Source: Phytoactinopolyspora halotolerans
GTDB lineage: Bacteria; Actinomycetota; Actinomycetes; Jiangellales; Jiangellaceae
Length of the DNA: 64,000 nucleotides
Direction: 5' to 3'
Assembly: GCF_010550675.1 (NCBI RefSeq)
Contig: NZ_JAAGOA010000005.1
Coordinates: 1 to 64,000, forward strand
Shown: positions 35,383 to 43,207 of the stretch, piece by piece
Position numbering within the stretch: position 1 is the stretch's first letter
Layout of the letters: each line of letters starts with the position of its first letter
The notes under the pieces: generated by a model
Database searches by the model: none
What the model saw: the letters and a program-made list of their open reading frames with translations, nothing else
Told to the model about the DNA's origin: nothing
Program-made: the position numbers and the translations under genes

Positions 35383-36653
35383 CGCGCACCCTCCGCTACC
35401 GGATGCTCGTGCCGACGCGTCCCGCGCCGCAGCGAGCGCAACATGAACACGACTGCTATCCCGGGTGTCACGCTCGCGGTGACCGCTGCGCCGGTGGTGC
35501 CGAACGGCGGTATCAGCGCCGCGAGCATGACGATGGTCACGCCTGCCGCTATGGTCTGTGCACGGGCCACCGCATACGGGCGCCCGTGTCCTTTGAGCAG
35601 GTCGGCGCAGACCCGGCCCCAGGCGAGGAGAACTCCGCCGGGAGCGAGCAGCATGATCAGCGGTACCGCGTCGTCGAACCCCTCACCGAAGACCCGTGGG
35701 ACCAACCAGGGCGCGGTGGCCACCACAGGAAGCATCAGGACAGCGCTGACGACCAGCCCGCTCAACACCGCCCAGCGCTGCAGCGTGTCGAGCCGGGTTT
35801 GACTGAGCGTCCGGGACGCGATCCTGGGGAAGGAGACGTTGCCGACCGCCGACACGACCGGGACGGCCAGAGCAGTGACGGAGACGGCGACCGCGTAATG
35901 GCCCAGTGCGGCCGATGGGACGACGAGCGACAGGACCAACATCCCCAGGCGAGTGGTGATCAGAGTCGGCGCCGTCGAGGCGACATGGCCCATGCCGAAG
36001 CGGAGCAGCGGCCGGGTCAGGGCGCGCCGGCCGCGGGCACCGGTCAGTCCTTCTCGTGCACAAAGCCAGTACGCCAGCACGGTCTGCGCGACCGTCGTAC
36101 CTGACAACACGGCCAGTACGGTCATCAGCTCCAGCTGGCCGGCGAGGTGCAGCGCCGCAAGGATGGTCACGTAAGCCACGGGCTGGGTCATGCGCACCAC
36201 GTTCCACCACGCCAGGTTCGTCGCTTGCAGACTGAAGACGTAACTCGCGCCAACGAAGCTGATCAGGCAGGTGGCGAACATCAATCGGTAACCTGCTGTT
36301 GCGGCGCCGCTCCCGGAGGACAATAGCGGCGCAACCACCATGCCGATGCCCAGCGTGAGCACTCCGGAGGCCACCATCAGGTTCCGCGAGGTGGACACAT
36401 ACTCTGCCGCCCGGTCGCGCTCCCGGGCAACGAAGAAGGTGGTGGCCGCGGTCTGGCCGAGTTGCCCGATGACGAGCACGACACCGAACCACGCCATGAT
36501 CGCGGCGTACTCCCCACGAACCGACGGACCCAGAGCCCGTGCGACGACGATACCCGCCAGGCCCGCGGCGCCCACAGTCGCCGCATTGCAGACCGACGTG
36601 CGAGCGACGGTCCGCCCGAAGCGGCGCAGTCCGGTATCGACGACAAGCCTCAC
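35379..36653 (-). CDS. Wzx-like polysaccharide flippase (MATE/MOP superfamily)
   Basis: A 424-residue protein with about 12 hydrophobic helices, beginning with RTSVCNAATVGAAGLAGIVV and ARALGPSVRGEYAAIMAWFG, a pattern typical of the MOP polysaccharide transporters. It would flip lipid-linked repeat units. The GTG at 36653 overlaps the methyltransferase stop (GTGA). The long in-frame sequence upstream is a shadow of the methyltransferase gene. Confidence 0.88.
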   Translation of the reverse strand: MRLVVDTGLRRFGRTVARTSVCNAATVGAAGLAGIVVARALGPSVRGEYAAIMAWFGVVLVIGQLGQTAATTFFVARERDRAAEYVSTSRNLMVASGVLTLGIGMVVAPLLSSGSGAATAGYRLMFATCLISFVGASYVFSLQATNLAWWNVVRMTQPVAYVTILAALHLAGQLELMTVLAVLSGTTVAQTVLAYWLCAREGLTGARGRRALTRPLLRFGMGHVASTAPTLITTRLGMLVLSLVVPSAALGHYAVAVSVTALAVPVVSAVGNVSFPRIASRTLSQTRLDTLQRWAVLSGLVVSAVLMLPVVATAPWLVPRVFGEGFDDAVPLIMLLAPGGVLLAWGRVCADLLKGHGRPYAVARAQTIAAGVTIVMLAALIPPFGTTGAAVTASVTPGIAVVFMLRSLRRGTRRHEHPVAEGAR

Positions 36654-37381
36654 GAGTTGGTGACTTCCCTGGTGTGCGCGACGAATGTCAGATTCTGGGT
36701 GACGATGTGTCCACGAACAACGCCGGTCTCGACTGCCAGCGCGAGCTTGAACACCCCACTGATCGGCCTCCACAGCAGCGCCCGCGCAGCACTCACCAAC
36801 CCGTGCGCGGGCGGAGGGCAGGCAAAGACGTCCACCGAGGTGAACCCGGTCACGGCAGCGAGCTGAGCCACGCTCCGGCGAGTGAACCAGGTCTCGTGGG
36901 TCACGTCGCCCCACATCGTGTGTCCGCCCGTCGGGCTCACGGCGTTCGGCACGCGAGCCACGAGCACCCCACCGGGTCGGAGCGCGACGCGGGCGTCGTC
37001 GAACGTCTGCAATACCTCGTCCCGGGTCAGGTGTTCCAACACGTCCGTGGCGACGACCGCGTCCCAGCTGCCCGCCGATGCCCGCAGGTGTGCATGGAAG
37101 TCGGCCTGCTCGACGCGATCGAGCCCGGCCGCGCGAGCGAGGCTGACCTGTTCCGTGCTGACATCCACGCCCCGAGCGTCGAAACCGTCGGCGACGAGCA
37201 GCCGGACAAGTTCTCCCTGCCCGCACCCGATGTCAAGCACGCGCGATCGATCTGTCGTCCCCGTCCGGGGAATGTGCGGCCGGAGATCGCGCCGGTACGC
37301 GAGCCCGGTCGCCGGGCCGCTCGCACTCCCCGCATGGGTGGACACGTATGACCCGTAGAGTCGATCACGAAGGGATTCCAT
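36650..37381 (-). CDS. Class I SAM-dependent methyltransferase
   Basis: 243 residues: motif I VLDIGCGQGELVRLLVADGF, acidic RGVDVSTEQVSLAR, VVATDVLEHLTRDEVL, LRPGGVLVARVPNAVSPTGG. The end HTREVTNS follows a helix. Similar proteins in O-antigen loci methylate sugars or cap the chain. The ATG at 37381 overlaps the upstream glycosyltransferase by 17 bp. Confidence 0.88.
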   Translation of the reverse strand: MESLRDRLYGSYVSTHAGSASGPATGLAYRRDLRPHIPRTGTTDRSRVLDIGCGQGELVRLLVADGFDARGVDVSTEQVSLARAAGLDRVEQADFHAHLRASAGSWDAVVATDVLEHLTRDEVLQTFDDARVALRPGGVLVARVPNAVSPTGGHTMWGDVTHETWFTRRSVAQLAAVTGFTSVDVFACPPPAHGLVSAARALLWRPISGVFKLALAVETGVVRGHIVTQNLTFVAHTREVTNS

Positions 37382-38375
37382 GGGACTCCTGAACAGTGGG
37401 AATCGGCAGGTCAGCGGGCAGACCGAGCAGCCATCGGAAGTACGGCCCGCGCTCGAACGCACGCGGCTCGGCTTCGACCGGCCGGCCGGCCGCCTGGACA
37501 GCTTGCCGGACGGCCTGCTCCAGGCTGCCCAGCCGGCCCGCCTGGTAGGCCACCAGCGCTCGCCCAGCGATCTCCCTGGCCTGTGCGCTGTCCGGAGCCA
37601 GCACCGGCAGACCGTAGACCCGCGCCTCGGCCAGCGGATATCCGAACGCCTCCACACTGGAGGGGTAGAACGCCGCCGTCGCGTGCCGCCACATCGTCGC
37701 CAGCCGGTGATACGGAACGACGCCCAGCATGGTGAGCCGGGGGTGCCTGGCCAGTGTCCCAGGCAGGTCACCCGGCCGGGCGGTCACCCAGACCTCCATA
37801 GGTCCGCCGACCTTGTCAAGAGTTGCCACCAGCGCGGCCAGCTCTGCACCGAGGTTCTTGTACGGTGCGGGGACGACCGGTACCAGGATGAACGGTCTCG
37901 GCGATGACGTGCGGGCGCCGGCGGGTGTCACCGGGTGCGCATGGACCACGATCCGCTTCGCCGCTGACGGCACGCTGACGCTGACGCGCTCGGCCATCGT
38001 CGTGCAGGGCACGACGATCAGGTCGGCTCGGCCAAGCAGTCGGCGCACCAGCGGTATCTGAGCGCGGAATGCCCGCGGCATTCCGCGGAGCATGTGGTCC
38101 TCTGACGGGCGCAGGAAGTGCAACGCGTTACGCAACAGGACGCGTCTCTCGCCGCCTCTACACGCGAAAGACGCGTTGTTCGTGGCGACAACCACACGCG
38201 CCCGCCCCGCGAGCCATTCCCGTCGCAGCAGCCAGCTGGGCGTCAGCGGCCTTCCGCGGCCGACGATCTTGACGCCCGGCACGCCCCGTTCAAGGAAGGC
38301 GTCCAGTTCGGACCGCCAGCGAGCGGCGCCACCGATGCCTCCACCCGCGGTGTCGACCACAACGTCTTGCGCCAT
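37365..38375 (-). CDS. GT-B glycosyltransferase (GT4-like)
   Basis: 336 residues starting MAQDVVVDTAGGGIGGAARW, with the C-terminal segments FILVPVVPAPYKNLGAELAA, VWVTARPGDLPGTLA, MLGVVPYHRLATMWRHATAA, and YPSSVEAFGYPLAEARVYGL (EX7E). The ATG at 38375 has GAGGGG at the right distance; a GTG at 38381 would overlap the epimerase stop but has no room for a ribosome-binding site. Specificity unknown. Confidence 0.85.
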   Translation of the reverse strand: MAQDVVVDTAGGGIGGAARWRSELDAFLERGVPGVKIVGRGRPLTPSWLLRREWLAGRARVVVATNNASFACRGGERRVLLRNALHFLRPSEDHMLRGMPRAFRAQIPLVRRLLGRADLIVVPCTTMAERVSVSVPSAAKRIVVHAHPVTPAGARTSSPRPFILVPVVPAPYKNLGAELAALVATLDKVGGPMEVWVTARPGDLPGTLARHPRLTMLGVVPYHRLATMWRHATAAFYPSSVEAFGYPLAEARVYGLPVLAPDSAQAREIAGRALVAYQAGRLGSLEQAVRQAVQAAGRPVEAEPRAFERGPYFRWLLGLPADLPIPTVQESHGIPS

Positions 38376-38377
38376 AC

Positions 38378-39508
38378 TCACCCCTCGCCCGCCCGGATTC
38401 CAGCCCATTCGTGGTGCCGACGCACCGTCGAGAGGAGGAACGCGACGACCCGACGGGATGTGTCCGGGATCCGGTACTCCGGAGCGCACGGCACGCCGTC
38501 GGCCTCCACCGCCTCCACTGCGGTCTGGACGGCTTCGATGACGCCGTCGGGTTCCAGCCCGGTCACGATGATCGAACCCGCATCGAGCGATTCCGGCCGC
38601 TCGATCGACTCGCGCAGGGTCACCGCGGGGAAGCCGAGAATGGCCGACTCCTCGCTGACCGTGCCGCTGTCGGACAGTACGCAGCGCGCACCTACCTGGA
38701 GGCGCACATAGTCGAAGAATCCGAACGGTTCGTGGAAGCTCAGCCCTTCGATGTCGACATCCGCCGCCATCTGGTGCAGCCGCTTGCGCGTCCGGGGATG
38801 GGTCGATACGAGGACCGGCAGACGCCAGCGTTCCCGCACAGCCCGCAGGCAGCCGAGCAGGCGAGCGAGCCGGTCCGGATCATCGACGTTCTCCTCCCGG
38901 TGTGCGCTGACCATGAAGTAACCTCGCGTGCTCAAGCCGATCTGCTCGAGCGCGTGCGAGCCCATGATCTGCTCGCGATAGTGGTCCACGACTTCACGCA
39001 TCGGCGATCCGGTGAGAAGGATGCGCCGAGGATGGATGCCTTCCGCGAGCAGGTTGCGGCGCGCATGCTCGGTGTAGACGAGGTGGAAGTCGGAGACGTG
39101 GTCGACTACGCGCCGGTTGGTCTCCTCGGGCACGTTGAGGTCAAAGCAGCGGTTGCCCGCCTCCATGTGGTAGACGGGTACCCCCATCCGCCGCGCCATC
39201 AGCGCGGACATGCAGCTGTTCGTGTCCCCCAGTACCAGAACCGCATCGGGGTTTTCGGCACTGATCACCCGCTCGGCGCCGGTGATCACCGCGCCGAGTG
39301 CCCGTCCGAGCGACGATGTATCGACCGCCAACTCGTGGTCGGGCGCGGGCAGCGCGAGATCTTCGAAGAAGACGTCGCGCAGGGAGGGGTGATGATTCTG
39401 TCCGGTATGCACGAGCACGTGGTCGACCGAACGGTCCAGCCGGCTGATCACCCGGGACAGCCGGATCAGTTCGGGACGGGTCCCGACGAACGTCAGCACC
39501 TTGGTCAT
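38378..39508 (-). CDS. fnlC: UDP-HexNAc 2-epimerase, FnlC/CapG type
   Basis: Third enzyme of UDP-N-acetyl-L-fucosamine synthesis. A 376-residue WecB-fold epimerase: VLTFVGTRPELIRLSRVI, HTGQNHHPSLRDVFFEDL, VLGDTNSCMSALMARRMGVP, YHMEAGNRCFDLNVPEETNR, VSAHREENVDD and LSDSGTVSEESAILGFPAVT. The sequence style (TRPELIRLS, HHPSLRDVFF, CFDLNVPEE) fits the CapG/FnlC subgroup rather than WecB. The epimerase, the FnlB homologue and the FnlA homologue are adjacent and overlap by 4 bp each, supporting a single pathway. Confidence 0.88.
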   Translation of the reverse strand: MTKVLTFVGTRPELIRLSRVISRLDRSVDHVLVHTGQNHHPSLRDVFFEDLALPAPDHELAVDTSSLGRALGAVITGAERVISAENPDAVLVLGDTNSCMSALMARRMGVPVYHMEAGNRCFDLNVPEETNRRVVDHVSDFHLVYTEHARRNLLAEGIHPRRILLTGSPMREVVDHYREQIMGSHALEQIGLSTRGYFMVSAHREENVDDPDRLARLLGCLRAVRERWRLPVLVSTHPRTRKRLHQMAADVDIEGLSFHEPFGFFDYVRLQVGARCVLSDSGTVSEESAILGFPAVTLRESIERPESLDAGSIIVTGLEPDGVIEAVQTAVEAVEADGVPCAPEYRIPDTSRRVVAFLLSTVRRHHEWAGIRAGEG

Positions 39509-40614
39509 GGCGGGCCCTCTCGGCAGTCAACCTGGCAGGCAAAGGTATCGGGGTCGTCGGGGTGGAAGACCTCGTTCGTCCAGAAGAACGCCGTCGTCGG
39601 CCGCTCACCGATACTGGTCAGGTTGTGGGTCCACATAGTCGGCATGTCCACGAGCACCGGCCGGTCGCCGCTGACCTGAAATCTGACCAGGTGGTCGGTG
39701 AAGAGGCGCCGCATGGCGATCTCCGCCTGTCCGTCCAGCACGACGAACCGTTCGAATTTGCGCAGATGGACGTGCTCGCCGCGGACCGCACCCGGCACAG
39801 TGGTGGACACCAGCGCTTGGCCGCCGGTGACACCGGTTCGCACACACTCCAGCAGGGTCCCCCGCGAGTCGGTTCGCCGGGTCAGTTCGATCGGGAACCG
39901 CTCGGGAAACAGGTGCGAGCGGTAGGTGTGGAAGAGGCTGGTCCGGAACCGTCCCGTAAGATCGGGCAACTCGCCACTGCGATAGGTGGACTCGAACTCC
40001 CTGAGAATGTCCAACACCTCGGCGACCCGAATTGACTCGCCGTCCGGCTCGATGGTCCGGTCGCCCGTGCTATGCGCCTCATGTTCGAGCACGCCGGCGG
40101 CGTCCTGCGCGTGCAGCAGCACTACGTCGCGATCGCTCACATCCGCGGGTGGCCGGCCGTCAGCTACATCCCGGCAGAACGTCGCCACGAACGAGTTGTA
40201 GTACGGGCGGCCGTGCTCACCGAACACGTTCGGCAGGACGACGTCGGAGTACGCGCCGGGCACCGCACCGGCAAGCAACTCACCGGCCTTCCGTTTGGCG
40301 ACACCGTAAGCGGTGCCGCCACGGGAGTGGACCGAGTTGGCGTACACGATCCGGATAGGTTGCCCGGCACGGCGCACCGCGTCGGCCAGGGCGCGAGCAA
40401 CGGCGAGGTTCCCGTCAAGGACGTCGCTGTCGGCACCGCGATTGACCCCGGCACAATGCACGACGGCGTGAACGTTTCGGAGAACATCTGCCAGGAGTTC
40501 CGGACTGGTGAGCGCGGAGCGATCGACCGGAACGGCCGTGACGCCGCTCGCGAACGCCCGGCACAGCACATGCCAGCCGAGAAACCCGGTGGCTCCGGTG
40601 ACGGCTATTCTCAT
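39505..40614 (-). CDS. fnlB: CapF/FnlB: SDR reductase fused to a cupin domain
   Basis: Second enzyme of UDP-L-FucNAc synthesis. Residues 1 to about 240 form an NAD(P)-dependent SDR (MRIAVTGATGFLGWHVLC, VHCAGVNRGADSDVLDGNL, YANSVHSRGGTAYGVAKRKA with the YxxxK). Residues about 245-369 form a cupin (ALVSTTVPGAVRGEHVHLRK, FVVLDGQAEIAMRRL, DMPTMWTHNLTSIGE). This SDR+cupin fusion is the defining architecture of CapF, in which the cupin performs C3 epimerisation and the SDR reduces C4. The 369-residue length is typical. Confidence 0.92.
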   Translation of the reverse strand: MRIAVTGATGFLGWHVLCRAFASGVTAVPVDRSALTSPELLADVLRNVHAVVHCAGVNRGADSDVLDGNLAVARALADAVRRAGQPIRIVYANSVHSRGGTAYGVAKRKAGELLAGAVPGAYSDVVLPNVFGEHGRPYYNSFVATFCRDVADGRPPADVSDRDVVLLHAQDAAGVLEHEAHSTGDRTIEPDGESIRVAEVLDILREFESTYRSGELPDLTGRFRTSLFHTYRSHLFPERFPIELTRRTDSRGTLLECVRTGVTGGQALVSTTVPGAVRGEHVHLRKFERFVVLDGQAEIAMRRLFTDHLVRFQVSGDRPVLVDMPTMWTHNLTSIGERPTTAFFWTNEVFHPDDPDTFACQVDCREGPP

Positions 40615-41645
40615 CCGCCGATCCCGCCCATTTCCAAGAGGGCACGGATCTCAGGCGTCTGGTGGAAGATCTTGACGACGGCATCCGCGTCCAACTGTTC
40701 GGCGTTGTCCGAGGTATACGGCTCGACCGGTTCGGCGCCTTCGTCGCCCTCATCGAAATACAGGTGGTAGTCGAGGTCTGGAGCGTCCAGCGGGATCCGG
40801 AACATCTCACCATGGTCTTCGGCGCGGGCGAGCTCCTCCCGCGCGACCAGGGTCTCGTGGAATTTCTCACCGTGCCTCGCGCCGATCGTGGTCACCACCG
40901 GCACCACGCCAAAGAGCCGAGCGACGGCCCGAGCGAGGATGTCCACCGTGCTGGCCGGTGCCTTGCGAACGAAGAGATCGCCCGTCTCACCGAAGGTGAA
41001 TGCGCGTTCCACAAGGCCGATCGCGTCCTCCATCGACATGAGGAACCGGGTCATCCGGGGGTCTGTGACCGTAAGCGGAACTCCGTTTCGCACTTGTTCG
41101 ATGAACAGGGGAACCACGGAGCCTCGCGAGCAGAGCACGTTCCCGTACCGCACGGTACAGACCACCGTGTCGCCCGTGCTCTGGCCACGCGAATACGCCT
41201 GGGCCACCCGCTCCATCAAGGCCTTGGACATGCCCATCGCGTTCGCCGGATAGACCGCCTTGTCGGTACTGAGGCACACGACCGTGCGCACCCCGTTAGC
41301 TCGCGCCGCCTCCACCACGTTGGCGCTTCCGAGCACGTTGGTACGCACCGCCTCTACCGGAAAGAACTCGCACGAGGGCACCTGTTTCAGTGCAGCCGCG
41401 TGGAACACGTACTCCACACCACGGCACGCACTGGCGACGGCGGCCGGGTCGCGGACGTCGCCGAGATAGAAGCGCAGGCGGTCGTCGTTGAATCGGCGGC
41501 GCATGCCGTCTTGTTTGGCCTCGTCCCGGCTCAGCACCCGAACCTCCGCACATCCCCTGTGCAGCATGCGTCGGGCCATGGCGCTGCCGAACGAACCAGT
41601 CCCCCCGGTGATCAAGATGCTGGTACCAGATACCTGATCGGTCAT
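40611..41645 (-). CDS. fnlA: CapE/FnlA: UDP-GlcNAc 4,6-dehydratase / 5-epimerase
   Basis: First enzyme of the UDP-L-FucNAc branch. Extended SDR of 344 residues: ILITGGTGSFGSAMARRML, EVRVLSRDEAKQDGMRRRFN, YLGDVRD, VFHAAALKQVPSCEFFPVEA, TNVLGSANVVEAA. The catalytic segment reads PANAMGMSKALMERV: Met replaces Tyr in YxxxK, as known for the inverting 4,6-dehydratase FlaA1/CapE family. The C-terminal acidic segment is typical. It lies 12 bp after the first glycosyltransferase of the operon. Confidence 0.93.
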   Translation of the reverse strand: MTDQVSGTSILITGGTGSFGSAMARRMLHRGCAEVRVLSRDEAKQDGMRRRFNDDRLRFYLGDVRDPAAVASACRGVEYVFHAAALKQVPSCEFFPVEAVRTNVLGSANVVEAARANGVRTVVCLSTDKAVYPANAMGMSKALMERVAQAYSRGQSTGDTVVCTVRYGNVLCSRGSVVPLFIEQVRNGVPLTVTDPRMTRFLMSMEDAIGLVERAFTFGETGDLFVRKAPASTVDILARAVARLFGVVPVVTTIGARHGEKFHETLVAREELARAEDHGEMFRIPLDAPDLDYHLYFDEGDEGAEPVEPYTSDNAEQLDADAVVKIFHQTPEIRALLEMGGIGG

Positions 41646-41657
41646 GCGTTCCCCTCC

Positions 41658-42905
41658 TTACCGGCGTTTGCCCCCCTTGCCGTTCATCGACGCGCGCTCG
41701 AGCGCATCGGCGAGCGCCGTGCTACCGACGCGTGCAGACAACGTGTCCTCATAGAAGCGGCGGCCGGCGCATCCCATCGATTCCCGGGCCGTCGCGCCGA
41801 GCGAGTGCAGCCCCCGCACGGCGGCGGCAAGCTCGTGCGGATCCCCCGGAGGCACAACGACACCCGCGCCGGACTCACTGATGATCCGCGCTGCATCTCC
41901 CGCCACCGCGCCGACGATCGGCCGACCGGTCGCCAGGGCGGCTTGCACCTTGCTGGGCAGGGTCGCCCGGAACATCGGCAGATCCTGCAGGCTGACCAGC
42001 TGGACGTCGCTCAGGGCCATCAGCTCGGCCATCTGTGCGACGGGCTGCTGACCGAGGAAGTGCACGTTGCTCATACCGTCGGCCGCGGCTCTCAACCGGT
42101 CCTCGGCCACCCCGCTCCCGACGAAGACCAACCGCACGTCGGTGAGATCTGTCAGCAACTGGACCGCCTCGATCGCGGTGTCCAGCCCTTGCAGATCGCC
42201 CAGGCTGCCGGCGTACATCACGACAAATCCGTCGATCCCCAACTTCCGCGCCAGTTCCGTATTCCGTGGCACCGGGCGGAACACCGACTCGTCGACCCAG
42301 TTCGGAACGAGCGACAGTTTGTCGGCGGGTACGCCCCGCTGGCAGATCACATCCGCCATGCCCGGGGCGGTCACCATCACCGACGACGCCCGCCGGTAGG
42401 CGGTGTCGCAGAACGCGTGCAAACCTCGCACAGCGGCGTTGAGGAACCGGCCATCGTGCATGAAGCCGCTATTCACGACCGTGTCAGGCCACAGGTCTTG
42501 GATCAGCAACACGTATGGTCGCCCGAAGAGGGTGTTGGCGACCAGAGCCGGCATGGCGACGGTCGCGGGTGTCGAGTAGACGAGCCACGCGTCGACCGAC
42601 CGCAGGATTCGCCACCTCAGTGCCGCCGATGCGCCGAATGACAGGTAGGTCATCGCGCGTCGCGCCGCCGAACGGTCGTGGCTGGGCACGAGAGGGATCC
42701 GGTGGACGTGGACTCCCGAGCGGAACTCGTACTGATAGGGACGCATTCGGTAATCCGGATAGATCTTCCCCGTGGGATAGTTGGGGAAGCCGGTGAGCAC
42801 GTGAACCTCGTGCCCGTGCCCGGCCAGCGCGCGACTGATCGCACCCGGGACTGCGGCGGATCCGGTCTCCGGGTCGTATACCTGAGTGATGACGCCCAGT
42901 CGCAC
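41658..42905 (-). CDS. Glycosyltransferase family 4, WbuB-like (probable L-FucNAc transferase)
   Basis: 415 residues. The N-terminal half LGVITQVYDPETGSAAVPGA and HEVHVLTGFPNYPTGKIYPD is the typical WbuB/CapM style, followed by LIQDLWPDTVVNSGF, and GT4 C-terminal motifs FVVMYAGSLGDLQGLDTAIE, VRLVFVGSGVAEDRL and VQLVSLQDLPMFRATLPSKV. In Gram-negative O-antigen loci wbuB follows fnlABC and adds L-FucNAc; that neighbour relation is reproduced here, though the order differs. Start GTG at 42905 is preferred over GTG 42911. First gene of the 12-gene operon. Confidence 0.88.
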   Translation of the reverse strand: MRLGVITQVYDPETGSAAVPGAISRALAGHGHEVHVLTGFPNYPTGKIYPDYRMRPYQYEFRSGVHVHRIPLVPSHDRSAARRAMTYLSFGASAALRWRILRSVDAWLVYSTPATVAMPALVANTLFGRPYVLLIQDLWPDTVVNSGFMHDGRFLNAAVRGLHAFCDTAYRRASSVMVTAPGMADVICQRGVPADKLSLVPNWVDESVFRPVPRNTELARKLGIDGFVVMYAGSLGDLQGLDTAIEAVQLLTDLTDVRLVFVGSGVAEDRLRAAADGMSNVHFLGQQPVAQMAELMALSDVQLVSLQDLPMFRATLPSKVQAALATGRPIVGAVAGDAARIISESGAGVVVPPGDPHELAAAVRGLHSLGATARESMGCAGRRFYEDTLSARVGSTALADALERASMNGKGGKRR

Positions 42906-43207
42906 CGTCACGACCTCACGATGCCTGGCGCTCGGGCAGAGACGACCACGGGCCACTGCGCCCCCCGCGGTCCGCCGCCAACAACAGTGCGGCGTCCGTC
43001 AATCGACTTTATTCTCCCAGTACGACACATAATTTCCCAATTTGCCCCATTTTGCATCCAGCCCCTCAAGCCCACACCGCAATAAGCGTGACACACCAAA
43101 GGTCAGCTCGAGAGTCAAAGTCGGTAATACACGGAAGATTTCGCGTAGGCCACGGTCAGTGGCTCAGCCCGACCCGAGCTGGCATCCGGAACCGGGCTGC
43201 GCCGGGG
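42906..43207. promoter_or_regulatory. Region upstream of the polysaccharide operon
   Basis: 302 bp without a convincing gene. The middle (43000-43060) is AT-rich. On the minus strand TTGGGA (43040-43035) and GAGAAT (43016-43011) with 18-bp spacing form a weak promoter candidate for the operon that begins at 42905. The right part is the 3' side of the ABC-F gene; only a 6-bp AGCCCG/CGGGCT dyad is visible as a possible terminator stem. Confidence 0.35.

Noticed and set aside
40662-42641. 659-codon rightward open frame opposite fnlA and the WbuB-like gene
   Set aside because: Shadow of high-GC coding sequence; His/Arg-rich, no recognisable fold.
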